From positions 1 to 11,897 of the forward strand of contig CAZZFF010000167.1 of NCBI GenBank assembly GCA_964653485.1: 11,897 nucleotides of DNA. Reading direction: 5' to 3'. This DNA comes from CAVQND01 sp964653485 (GTDB taxonomy: Bacteria; Verrucomicrobiota; Verrucomicrobiia; Limisphaerales; UBA8199). Shown in pieces: positions 5,623 through 11,897 of the stretch. Each line of letters begins with the position of its first letter. Positions within the stretch are counted from its first letter, which is position 1. The notes under the pieces were generated by a model. That model did not search any database. It was not told where the DNA came from and saw nothing but the letters and a program-made list of their open reading frames with translations. The position numbers were made by a program, and so were the translations under genes.

Positions 5623-7182
5623 ATGGCTGACATTGTCCTGAGCACGCTCAATGCGAAGTACATTCACACGGCGTTCGGCCTGCGCTACTTGCTGGCCAAC
5701 CTCGGGCCGTTGCGGACGCAGGCTGTCATCGCGGAGTTCGACATCAACCAACGTCCCGTGGACATTGTGGAGCGACTGCTGGCGCAAAGTCCGCGCATCA
5801 TCGGGCTGGGCATCTACATCTGGAATGCCGCGCCTGCCGCCGAGGTCGTGGCCATTCTCAAGCGCCTGCGGCCGGACATCCTGGTGATTCTGGGCGGGCC
5901 GGAGGTGTCCTACGAGGTTGAAGAACAGCCCATCGCGCGCTTGGCGGACTACGTCATCACGGGGGAAGCGGACTTGAAGTTCGCCGAGGTCTGCGCGCGG
6001 CTGCTCGCGGGAGAACGGCCCGGAGGCAAGGTCATCGCGGCGGACCCGCCGGAGTTTTCGCAACTCGCCTTGCCTTACGACGATTATGACGCGCAGGATG
6101 TGGCGCACCGGGTCATCTATGTCGAGGCCTCGCGCGGATGCCCGTTCACCTGCGAGTTCTGCCTCTCCTCTTTGGACATCCCCGTGCGGCGGGCCCCGGC
6201 GCCGGTCCTGCTCGAGCACCTGGCGCGCTTGCTGGAGCGGGGCGTCCGGCATCTCAAGTTCGTTGACCGCACGTTTAACCTCGATACGGCCACGAGCGCG
6301 CAGATTTTGGAATTCCTGCTCCGCCGCTGCCAACCGGGCCACTTCTTCCATTTCGAGATGGTCCCGGACCGCCTGCCCCAACGCTTGCGCGAGCTGATCG
6401 CTCAATTCCCGCCCGGCGCTCTTCAAATCGAAGCCGGCGTCCAGACCTTCAATGAGGAGGTTGCCGCCCGGATTGGACGCCGCCAGAATTACGAACGGCT
6501 GGAGGAGAATCTTCGCTTTTTGCGCCGTCACGCGGCGGCGCATGTTCACGCGGACCTCATCGCCGGCCTGCCGGGGGAGAGCTTCGAGAGCTTCGCGGCG
6601 GGATTCGACCGGTTGGTGGGCCTTGAACCGCAGGAAATCCAGGTGGGCATCCTCAAGCGGCTGCGCGGCACGCCGATTATCCGCCACGACGCCGAGTGGC
6701 AGATGACCTATAATCCGCAGCCGCCTTACGAACTCTTGCGCAACAATCTGCTCGATTTCCCCACGATGCAGGGCCTGCGCCGATTCGCCCGCTACTGGGA
6801 CCTCGTGTCCAATAGCGGCAATTTCCTGGAGACCACACCCTTGGTCTGGAGCGGCGCGGACCCGGCCTGGCGGTCTCCGTTCCACAGTTTCATGCGGTGG
6901 GCCCAATGGCTTCACGCCCGCGTGGGCCGCACTGACGGGATCGCCCTGCTCCGCCTGATGCATCTGCTCTTTGATTACCTGGCCGGCGAACTGAGGCTCG
7001 ATCCGAAAACGGTCGCCCAGTCGTTATGGCGCGATTACCAGCGGGGCGGACGGCGCGACAAGCCCTCCTTCCTCGCCGACTACCTCACCCCTGGCCCGCC
7101 TCAGCCTCTCGCGCCTTCGGACCGGCCCTCGATCCCCAAGCGCCAGGCGAGGCGCAGGGCCGCCATGGGCTTGGGCGGGTGA
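5623..7182 (+). CDS. B12-binding-domain radical SAM protein with DUF4080 tail
   Basis: The protein (519 aa) has an N-terminal Rossmann-like B12-binding domain (about 1-125: NAKYIHTAFGLRYL, IGLGIYIWN, ILGGPEVSYE). The radical SAM core follows (about 165-350) with the cluster motif CPFTCEFC (C173, C177, C180), preceded by YVEASRG, and the later QIEAGVQTFN and HADLIAGLPGE strands. The rest (about 355-480: LKRLRGTPI, YELLRNNLLDF, RFARYWDLVSNSGNF) matches the DUF4080 extension of this subfamily, and a Pro/Arg-rich tail ends it. It would cleave SAM with a [4Fe-4S] cluster in the cytoplasm; the substrate is unknown. The classical DxHxxG cobalamin ligand motif is not present in the N-terminal domain, so cobalamin, if bound, lacks the usual histidine ligand. 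No Shine-Dalgarno site is obvious before the ATG. It converges with the ABC-F gene across an 88-nt gap with no clear terminator. Confidence 0.9.
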   Translation: MADIVLSTLNAKYIHTAFGLRYLLANLGPLRTQAVIAEFDINQRPVDIVERLLAQSPRIIGLGIYIWNAAPAAEVVAILKRLRPDILVILGGPEVSYEVEEQPIARLADYVITGEADLKFAEVCARLLAGERPGGKVIAADPPEFSQLALPYDDYDAQDVAHRVIYVEASRGCPFTCEFCLSSLDIPVRRAPAPVLLEHLARLLERGVRHLKFVDRTFNLDTATSAQILEFLLRRCQPGHFFHFEMVPDRLPQRLRELIAQFPPGALQIEAGVQTFNEEVAARIGRRQNYERLEENLRFLRRHAAAHVHADLIAGLPGESFESFAAGFDRLVGLEPQEIQVGILKRLRGTPIIRHDAEWQMTYNPQPPYELLRNNLLDFPTMQGLRRFARYWDLVSNSGNFLETTPLVWSGADPAWRSPFHSFMRWAQWLHARVGRTDGIALLRLMHLLFDYLAGELRLDPKTVAQSLWRDYQRGGRRDKPSFLADYLTPGPPQPLAPSDRPSIPKRQARRRAAMGLGG

Positions 7183-7270
7183 AGGGCGGCGGAGCGATTG
7201 CCGCGCGTCACGCGTCTGCAGGTCAGTTGCGGAGCCGCGCAGGTCCGAGACATCCGCGTTGGAGCAAGCC

Positions 7271-9244
7271 TCACCCTTCGAGGGCCGCCAGACGCGTGGC
7301 CTCCTTCTCCCATTGCGCATTGAGCACGGGGAGCCGCTGTTGGGCGTCCATGAGTTCCCGGTTGACTTCGAGGGCGCGGCCCGGCAGTTGATAAGTCTCC
7401 GGCTTCTCCAACTCCGCAACCAGTTCTTTTTGGCGGGCTTCCAACTGGTGGATTTCCTTTTCGAGTTGCCCGACGATCCGCTCCTGGGTCCGCCGCTGCT
7501 GCGAGCGGGCCTGTCGCAGCTCCGCATCCAGGCGCTTTTGGTCCTTCCTGGAGAGGACAGCCGAGCCGTTCCTGGTGTCCCCCGCCTTTTCCGCCACGGC
7601 CTTCGGTTGATCGCCCCGGCCGTTGCCGCCCGCGGTCAGTCCGGCCCGCTCGGATTGGGCTTTGGTCTTGTCCAGATAATACTGGTAGCCTCCCGGATAC
7701 TGGGTGAGGCGGCCGGCGTTGACGTGAACGACATGTCTGGCCAGGGCGCGGATGAAATAGACGTCGTGGCTGATGAAGATGAGGGTCCCCTCGAATTGGT
7801 CCAGGGCAAAGGCCAGGGCATCGATGCTCGACATATCGAGGTGGGTCGTCGGTTCGTCCATGAGCAGCAAGTTGGGCGGGTCCAGCAGCAGCTTGACCAG
7901 CGCCAGCCTGCTTTTCTCGCCCCCGCTCAGCACGTCCACCCGCTTGAACACGTCGTCGCCGCGAAACAGAAAGCACCCGAGCAGCGTGCGGACGAATTGC
8001 TCGCCGGGCTGTTGCGGGGTGTTCATCGCCTCCTCCAGCACCGTCTGGTCGCGGTGCAGCATGTCCACGCGGTATTGCGAATAGTATCCGGCGTCGACAT
8101 TGTGGCCCAGGGTCCGCTCCCCGGCCTGGGGCGTGAGCACCCCTGCCAGCAGCTTGAGCAGGGTTGACTTGCCGGCGCCGTTGGGTCCGACGAGCACCAT
8201 TCGCTGGCCCCGCTCCGCCTGAAAATCAATGCCTCGATAAACCGCGTTCTCGCCGTAGGCATAGTGGACATTCTCCAGCTTGATCACCCGCTGGCCGCTG
8301 CGCCGAGGCTGCGGAAACTGGAAATCGAGCTTTCGCTCCTCCCCGCTCGGGGCCTCCACCCTGTCCATCCGCTCGATCTGCTTGAGCTTGCTTTGGGCCT
8401 GCGAAGCCTTGGTGTTCTTGGCCCGGAACCGGTTCACGAACTCCATGAGCCGGGCGATCTCGCGCTCCTGGTGCTTGAAGGCCGCCTGGAGTTGTTGCTC
8501 GTGCGCCTGGCGCTGGTCCAGGTAATCGTCGTAGCCGCCCCGATACCGGATGAGCTTGCTCTGCCGGATTTCCACGATGCTGCCCACAACCTGGTTGAGG
8601 AACTCCCGATCGTGGGAGATGACGAGGATCGCGCCGGGATAGCTCTGTAAATAGGCCTGGAACCAAAGCAGCGCCTCCAGGTCCAGATGGTTGGTCGGTT
8701 CGTCCAGCAGCAGCAGGTCCGGTTCCTGCGTCAGCAACCGCGCCAGGTGGGCGCGCATCACCCACCCCCCGCTCATCTCCCGCGCCGGACGATCGCAATC
8801 TCCCTCCCGAAAGCTCAACCCGGCGAGAATCTGCCTGGCTTTGGCCTCCAAACGATAGCCCCCCAGCTCGTTGAACCGATCATGCACGTTGTCGTGAATC
8901 TCATCGGGATGCGACGCCCCGACCGGATGGTCCGCCTCCCATGCCTTGAGGATGCGCCGCAGCTTGGTGTACTCCGGGCTGATCCCCGTGGCCAGTTCGA
9001 TGACCGTCTCGTCGCCCACAGGCATGTTCTCCTGCGGCAGATAGCCGGCCGAAACGCCGCGCTCGAACGAGACCTCGCCGCTCTCGGCCGAGTCCCGCCC
9101 CAGGATGATCGAAAAGAGCGTCGTCTTGCCCGCGCCGTTCGGCCCAACCAACCCGATCCGGTCCTGACGGTTTACCTGCAACGTGACGTCGGCGAACAAT
9201 ACCCGGTCCCCGTACGCCTTGCGAATTCCTGACAAAGTCAACAT
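7271..9244 (-). CDS. ABC-F family ATPase, YheS-like (ribosome-associated)
   Basis: The protein (657 aa) has two ATP-binding cassettes and no membrane segment, as in ABC-F translation factors that act at the ribosomal E site. Cassette 1: Walker A GPNGAGKT (34-41), signature MSGGW (157-161), Walker B with catalytic Glu LLLLDEPTNHLD (177-188), switch His in ISHD. Cassette 2: GPNGAGKS (353-360), LSGGEKSR (439-446), LLLMDEPTTHLD (459-470). The linker between the cassettes (about 235-310) is rich in Gln, Arg and Lys and contains FRAKNTKASQAQSKLKQIERM, the P-site tRNA-interaction-motif region in a form close to YheS. A C-terminal coiled coil follows at about 565-657. All catalytic residues are intact. 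The subfamily assignment is by resemblance; a role in antibiotic protection is possible but not shown. The ATG at 9244 has no clear ribosome-binding site. Confidence 0.93.
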   Translation of the reverse strand: MLTLSGIRKAYGDRVLFADVTLQVNRQDRIGLVGPNGAGKTTLFSIILGRDSAESGEVSFERGVSAGYLPQENMPVGDETVIELATGISPEYTKLRRILKAWEADHPVGASHPDEIHDNVHDRFNELGGYRLEAKARQILAGLSFREGDCDRPAREMSGGWVMRAHLARLLTQEPDLLLLDEPTNHLDLEALLWFQAYLQSYPGAILVISHDREFLNQVVGSIVEIRQSKLIRYRGGYDDYLDQRQAHEQQLQAAFKHQEREIARLMEFVNRFRAKNTKASQAQSKLKQIERMDRVEAPSGEERKLDFQFPQPRRSGQRVIKLENVHYAYGENAVYRGIDFQAERGQRMVLVGPNGAGKSTLLKLLAGVLTPQAGERTLGHNVDAGYYSQYRVDMLHRDQTVLEEAMNTPQQPGEQFVRTLLGCFLFRGDDVFKRVDVLSGGEKSRLALVKLLLDPPNLLLMDEPTTHLDMSSIDALAFALDQFEGTLIFISHDVYFIRALARHVVHVNAGRLTQYPGGYQYYLDKTKAQSERAGLTAGGNGRGDQPKAVAEKAGDTRNGSAVLSRKDQKRLDAELRQARSQQRRTQERIVGQLEKEIHQLEARQKELVAELEKPETYQLPGRALEVNRELMDAQQRLPVLNAQWEKEATRLAALEG

Positions 9245-9274
9245 GTCCGCACATTAAGCCACAAACCCCGCGGG

Positions 9275-9303
9275 TTGCACAGACGGGAATTCTCTCCTAT
9301 CAC
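9275..9303 (+). promoter_or_regulatory. Candidate promoter of the plus-strand RNA
   Basis: TTGCAC (9275-9280, first three bases of the -35 consensus match) and TATCAC (9298-9303, 4 of 6) are spaced by 17 nt. Transcription would begin around 9309-9311, which coincides with the 5' side of the predicted closing helix of the RNA. The boxes alone are weak; the agreement with the RNA end is what makes them worth noting. Confidence 0.35.
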
Positions 9304-9308
9304 ACTGT

Positions 9309-9537
9309 CCGATAACCGGGCACCCCGCGCTGAAGGGCTGCCGTGTTTCAGGACACCGAGGCGTCTCGCCGGGGTATGAATCATCCAGGTTCAGAGCAAG
9401 CCGGGTCTGGCATGGGCCCTGCTCTCAAGCTGCCAATTAGTGTCAGTGCTGGTTGGCAGTGTTTTCTGGTTCGATGTTTATTGATCCTCATGGTTGCGAA
9501 TCGGGCCGGTCTCGGAAGACCGGCCCCTTTCGTTTTT
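9309..9537 (+). ncRNA. Candidate structured non-coding RNA, about 230 nt
   Basis: No plus-strand gene lies upstream and no convincing protein is encoded, yet the stretch ends in a strong plus-strand terminator. By eye it folds as a series of helices. Closing helix: CCGATAACC (9309-9317) with GGTT plus ATCGG (9492-9504, 4-nt bulge, sharing two bases with the terminator stem). A junction: ACCCCG (9322-9327) with CGGGGT (9370-9375), enclosing CTGAA/TTCAG (9330-9334 with 9347-9351) and CGAG-GCGT-CTCG (9357-9368). A long hairpin: AGAGCA/TGCTCT (9393-9398 with 9420-9425), extended by GGGTC/GGCCC (9403-9407 with 9415-9419). Another hairpin: CTGCCAA/TTGGCAG (9430-9436 with 9453-9459). It does not match 6S, tmRNA, RNase P or SRP RNA signatures that I know. 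Alternatives are an unusual leader of the ABC-F gene read on the minus strand, or chance folding of GC-rich DNA. Confidence 0.45.
9503..9537 (+). terminator. Intrinsic (Rho-independent) terminator
   Basis: A perfect 10-bp stem, GGGCCGGTCT (9503-9512) and AGACCGGCCC (9517-9526), closes a CGGA tetraloop and is followed by CTTTCGTTTTTT (9527-9537 and one base more). The T-run is on the plus strand only; on the minus strand the stem is followed by GATTCG, so it is a poor terminator for the neighbouring minus-strand operon, although the stem could still protect that operon's 3' end. Confidence 0.85.
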
Positions 9538-9560
9538 TCAATCCTGCTCAGCCTTAAGGC

Positions 9561-10238
9561 CTATCGTGGCGGCCACGCGATTTTCCACTGGCCGCCGATC
9601 GATTCCAGGCGCAACGAAAGCGCGGGAAGATCGGGAGCGACCAGCACACGGACCTCAACCGACCCATCGGGCAGCAACTCTTTGCCAACGACGCCCATCC
9701 CGATAAGGCCCTGCACGCTCTGAAGGAGGTCCTCCGCACCCGCCTTCTGCAACTGCTCGGCCGCCGCCGGCGTGAATGCCTGGAGCACGCGGTCGCGGTC
9801 TTTATGGTGTACCGCCCAAAGGAGGGACTGCAGCGTGTTCTCGGGCCTGTTGTATCCCGCCATCACGGCCTCCGCCCGGCGCACGTAACCGGGAGGCAGC
9901 GCCCGGCCCGCGTTGTTTGTGCCCGCGGCGGCAAGCTGGACTCGAAGCCGTTCATTCTCGGCGCGCGCCGGCGTCAACTCGCGCTGCAAGGCCCCAAGCC
10001 GGGTAACCTCGCTGCGCAAGCGGAGCAACTCAGGCGAGGCCGGCCCCGCCGGAGGACCGCCAATCCCCCTGCCCTCAGGAGGGGCGGCCATGCCCGATGG
10101 CTGGGGACGGTCAAGCTCGGCCACCCACCGGCGCTGCTCCGCGCGCAACTCCGAGAGCTGGCGGCCTTGCTGGATCGCCGCCCAGAGTGCCGCCAGGCAA
10201 ACTGCCCCTGAAAGACCGATCGGCAAAGCGCGGTTCAT
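9561..10238 (-). CDS. Membrane-anchored coiled-coil protein, third gene of sigma operon
   Basis: I do not recognise a named family for this 225-residue protein. It has a short N-terminal span (about 5-22) acting as signal anchor, then coiled-coil-like stretches (27-42 and 69-105, with ARAENERLRVQL), separated by a Pro/Gly-rich linker (45-68). The C-terminal part (about 118-225) has the look of a small alpha+beta domain: YVRRAEAVMAGYNRPENTLQSLLWAVHHKDRDRVLQAF, then a beta-rich end with SVEVRVLVA and GGQWKIAW, reminiscent of NTF2-like or DUF4878-type folds. That resemblance is only by eye. The ATG overlaps the stop of the previous gene by 4 nt (ATGA), so translation is coupled and the two proteins are probably made together. 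Both share the layout of one span plus a RAEN(E)xLR coiled coil, which suggests that they act in the same membrane complex. Confidence 0.75.
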   Translation of the reverse strand: MNRALPIGLSGAVCLAALWAAIQQGRQLSELRAEQRRWVAELDRPQPSGMAAPPEGRGIGGPPAGPASPELLRLRSEVTRLGALQRELTPARAENERLRVQLAAAGTNNAGRALPPGYVRRAEAVMAGYNRPENTLQSLLWAVHHKDRDRVLQAFTPAAAEQLQKAGAEDLLQSVQGLIGMGVVGKELLPDGSVEVRVLVAPDLPALSLRLESIGGQWKIAWPPR

Positions 10239-11212
10239 TGGTTTGGATTAGGATTGGAGTCCTGGCTCGGTGCGGGCGGTGCTGGTTCTTCGGACTGCGC
10301 CGTGGACGGCCGCCAGTACAGCTTGCCGTCCTTCTGCACCAGGGATTCCGGACGCGCCCTGGCGACGCCCATCTGAACGCTGGCGTCAGCCATGCCAATG
10401 CTCCCGTGAATGGGGCATCGAAACAGCACTCGATCCGCCTCCTCATCGCTTCGGCCGCCAGAGCCGCCCAGGTACTCGTAGGAGCAATTGGCGGAGGAGT
10501 ATGCGGGCCAATTCGCCGCCGCTTGGCGGCCCTTATCCGAAGGGCAGATAAGGACCACCGTCTTCCCGATCTCATTGCTCATGCACTGAATATCGGGAGG
10601 CAGGCGCATGTCATTATCCTGTGCCCACACCTTCACCGCCATGCAGAGCTGTTTAAGATTGTTCTGGCACTGAACCGACGCGCCCTTCTCTCGGACCTCG
10701 GCCAGGGTCGCATCCTCGTCCGGCGTGAGTCGGGAAGTTGCGGCAGCGGCAATCTGGGCGCGGAGCTTCTCGTTCTCCGCCCGAACCCGCTCAAGCTGCC
10801 CAACCTCGCCCGCCATTCGTTTTGCGAGGTCCTGGAGCCGGGCGACCTCCTGCTCTTCGGTCTCTGAAGGGCCGCCTGCGGCGGACAAATGAGCCGTTCC
10901 ACTCGCCGGCGATGGCGCCGCCCCGCCGGCGGCCTGCGACAGACTCTGAATCGTCTGTCTCAAGTCGCGGAGTTCCATCTGCTGAACAATCACCACCATC
11001 GCGCAGGCCAGGGAAACCGCAGTCGGCCCCAATGCCGGCCACCAGCGGCGCAGCCAGGAGCCGGAATGCAACGCCCGCGCGGGAGCTTCTGCCTTCGGCA
11101 GGATTGAAACGACTTTGATCTGACTCACCAACCGGTCTCTGAGACCGGCCGGGGGCGTGGGCGCCGGAGCAAGGCGCAACATATCTTCGATTTCCTGTTC
11201 GGGAGTATTCAT
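10235..11212 (-). CDS. Putative membrane regulator of the sigma factor with pseudopilin-like outer domain
   Basis: The 325-residue protein starts with a cytoplasmic segment of about 55 residues (MNTPEQEIEDMLRLAPAPTPPAGLRDRL), the layout of short anti-sigma or sigma-operon membrane proteins. One membrane span follows (about 57-78), then a coiled coil (80-93 and 118-160, with RVRAENEKLRAQI). The outer domain (about 180-282) resembles the globular part of DUF1559/type II pseudopilin-like proteins: CQNNLKQLCMAVKVWAQDN, LPPD, LICPSD, SYEYLGG and CPIHGSIGMADASVQMG, the last being a variant of the H-x-D-G ending. Six cysteines lie in this part (182, 190, 210, 223, 243, 266). There is no pilin leader peptide, so it is not a secreted pilin. 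It starts 17 nt after the sigma gene. An anti-sigma role is inferred from position and topology only; no zinc-binding anti-sigma motif (HxxxCxxC) is present. Confidence 0.75.
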   Translation of the reverse strand: MNTPEQEIEDMLRLAPAPTPPAGLRDRLVSQIKVVSILPKAEAPARALHSGSWLRRWWPALGPTAVSLACAMVVIVQQMELRDLRQTIQSLSQAAGGAAPSPASGTAHLSAAGGPSETEEQEVARLQDLAKRMAGEVGQLERVRAENEKLRAQIAAAATSRLTPDEDATLAEVREKGASVQCQNNLKQLCMAVKVWAQDNDMRLPPDIQCMSNEIGKTVVLICPSDKGRQAAANWPAYSSANCSYEYLGGSGGRSDEEADRVLFRCPIHGSIGMADASVQMGVARARPESLVQKDGKLYWRPSTAQSEEPAPPAPSQDSNPNPNQ

Positions 11213-11229
11213 AGGTGTCGGTGTGGTAA

Positions 11230-11781
11230 TTAGTGACTCGCTTCCGCGGCATCCAGTTCCTTGTGCAAATAACCCAGGGCCAGGCGCAGCCGGTATTTCA
11301 CGGTGCTTACGGCCACGCCCATCGCCCCGGCCGTTTCTTCCAGCGTCAGGCCCTGGTAATAGTGAAGGTGAACCCCCTCGCGCAGGCCCGGTTCGAGCCG
11401 GTCAACCAACCGGTAGAGCGTTGCGGCCAAGTCGGCACGGGCGGCCAACTCATCGGGCGGCGCTCCCCCAGCCGGGCGAGCCGCCCACCAATCATCGGAG
11501 CGCGACTCCGTCCGGTGGTCCGTCCGCCGCCAGTCCACATACACATGATAGGCGATGCCGTGAATCCAGGAGGCGAGCGAAGACCTCCCCTCGAACGAGG
11601 CCAGCGCCTGCCACACGCGGCTGAAGGTGCGCTGGGTAAGATCCGCCGCATCCGCCTCGTTGCCGGCCAACCGTCTCAGAAAGGCATACACCCGCGCATG
11701 GAATTCTTCGATCAGCCCAACCGCGGCCGTCTTGTCCCCGCCGCGGGCAGCTTCGACCAGTTGATGAAGGTTGCTGTTCAT
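11230..11781 (-). CDS. ECF-type sigma-70 family RNA polymerase sigma factor
   Basis: The protein (183 aa) has the two-domain form of group 4 (ECF) sigma factors. Region 2 (about 24-86) includes FHARVYAFLRRLAGNEADAADLTQRTFSRVWQ for core binding, followed by the -10 recognition helix SLASWIHGIAYHVYVDWRR. Region 4 (about 125-176) ends in a helix-turn-helix, LTLEETAGAMGVAVSTVKYRLRLALGYL, for the -35 element. The linker (87-115) is Arg/Ala/Pro-rich. It directs transcription of an unknown regulon. It is the first gene of a three-gene operon with two membrane proteins. The ATG at 11781 lacks a clear ribosome-binding site. A -10-like TATTAT (11830-11825, minus strand) lies about 45 nt upstream, without a convincing -35 partner. 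Confidence 0.93.
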   Translation of the reverse strand: MNSNLHQLVEAARGGDKTAAVGLIEEFHARVYAFLRRLAGNEADAADLTQRTFSRVWQALASFEGRSSLASWIHGIAYHVYVDWRRTDHRTESRSDDWWAARPAGGAPPDELAARADLAATLYRLVDRLEPGLREGVHLHYYQGLTLEETAGAMGVAVSTVKYRLRLALGYLHKELDAAEASH

Positions 11782-11859
11782 TGATTGCTACTTGTTTAGT
11801 CGAGTCAGACCGCAAAGGTGGACAATAATATTTCGGGTGATCTTCTGTCGCGGTAGGGA

Positions 11860-11875
11860 CGCCGGTTGCCCGGCG
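11860..11875. other. Perfect 6-bp inverted repeat upstream of the sigma operon
   Basis: CGCCGG (11860-11865) and CCGGCG (11870-11875) flank a TTGC loop. It lies about 80 nt upstream of the sigma start codon. It is not followed by a T-run on either strand, so it is not a classic terminator. It could be a protein-binding site or a chance hairpin in GC-rich DNA. The rest of 11782-11897 holds no gene. Confidence 0.35.
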
Positions 11876-11897
11876 CCCCCCGCACAGATCCCGGCGG

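Noticed and set aside
5377..6963. A 528-codon minus-strand open frame across the radical SAM gene.
   Set aside because: It is a shadow of the plus-strand gene, rich in Arg, Gln and Ala, with no domain; it also runs across the antitoxin region.
7183..7270. A shared terminator between the convergent radical SAM and ABC-F genes.
   Set aside because: No GC-rich stem followed by a T-run is present on either strand.
7259..8167. A 302-codon plus-strand open frame inside the ABC-F gene.
   Set aside because: It is an antisense shadow of the second ATP-binding cassette, with no family resemblance.
9309..9537. Identity of the RNA candidate as 6S, tmRNA, RNase P or SRP RNA.
   Set aside because: The rod shape of 6S, the acceptor and T-loop ends of tmRNA, and the conserved core motifs of RNase P and SRP RNA are not seen.
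9343..9723. A plus-strand frame of 126 codons from a GTG at 9343.
   Set aside because: It runs straight through the terminator stem and into the coding region of the minus-strand gene; no ribosome-binding site and no recognisable domain.

Overview
The window looks like a GC-rich bacterial chromosome, most likely from Verrucomicrobiota (a Limisphaerales/Pedosphaera-like lineage). This is inferred from gene content only: a DUF4337 membrane protein, a secreted GH127 enzyme with a discoidin-like tail, an ECF sigma operon whose second gene joins an anti-sigma-like membrane stalk to a pseudopilin-type domain, near absence of clear Shine-Dalgarno sites, and short C/T-rich tandem heptamers. No marker gene fixes the taxon.

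Layout, left to right. (1) 1-49: seven copies of a 7-bp repeat, touching the stop codon of the next gene. (2) 49-1603, minus strand: cbiQ and a cbiM-PDGLE fusion, the membrane parts of an energy-coupling-factor Co/Ni importer. The ATPase gene would lie beyond the left edge. A promoter with a palindrome in its spacer sits at 1688-1716. (3) 1849-2517, minus: a DUF4337 membrane protein, perhaps almost leaderless. (4) 2748-5261, plus: a secreted GH127-type beta-L-arabinofuranosidase with a complete Cys/Glu zinc site. (5) 5275-5593, plus: an AbrB/VapB-like antitoxin followed by only the last codons of a VapC-like toxin, so a decayed toxin-antitoxin module. (6) 5623-7182, plus: a B12-binding-domain radical SAM protein with a DUF4080 tail. 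(7) 7271-9244, minus, convergent: an ABC-F (YheS-like) ribosome-associated ATPase. (8) 9245-9560: no convincing protein gene, but a plus-strand promoter candidate, a chain of RNA hairpins, a long-range closing helix and a strong intrinsic terminator. This is the best candidate for an undescribed element, an independent structured RNA of about 230 nt. (9) 9561-11781, minus: a tight three-gene operon of an ECF sigma factor, a membrane-spanning putative regulator with a pseudopilin-like outer domain, and a second small membrane-anchored coiled-coil protein.

The sigma operon probably forms one signalling unit: the sigma factor is made first, and the two single-span proteins with coiled-coil stalks are candidates for holding or sensing it at the membrane. 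The Co/Ni importer and the B12-domain radical SAM protein both relate to cobalt or cobalamin, but they are 4 kb apart on opposite strands and are not an operon. Coding density is high and no insertion sequence, phage gene, CRISPR array, rRNA or tRNA is visible.
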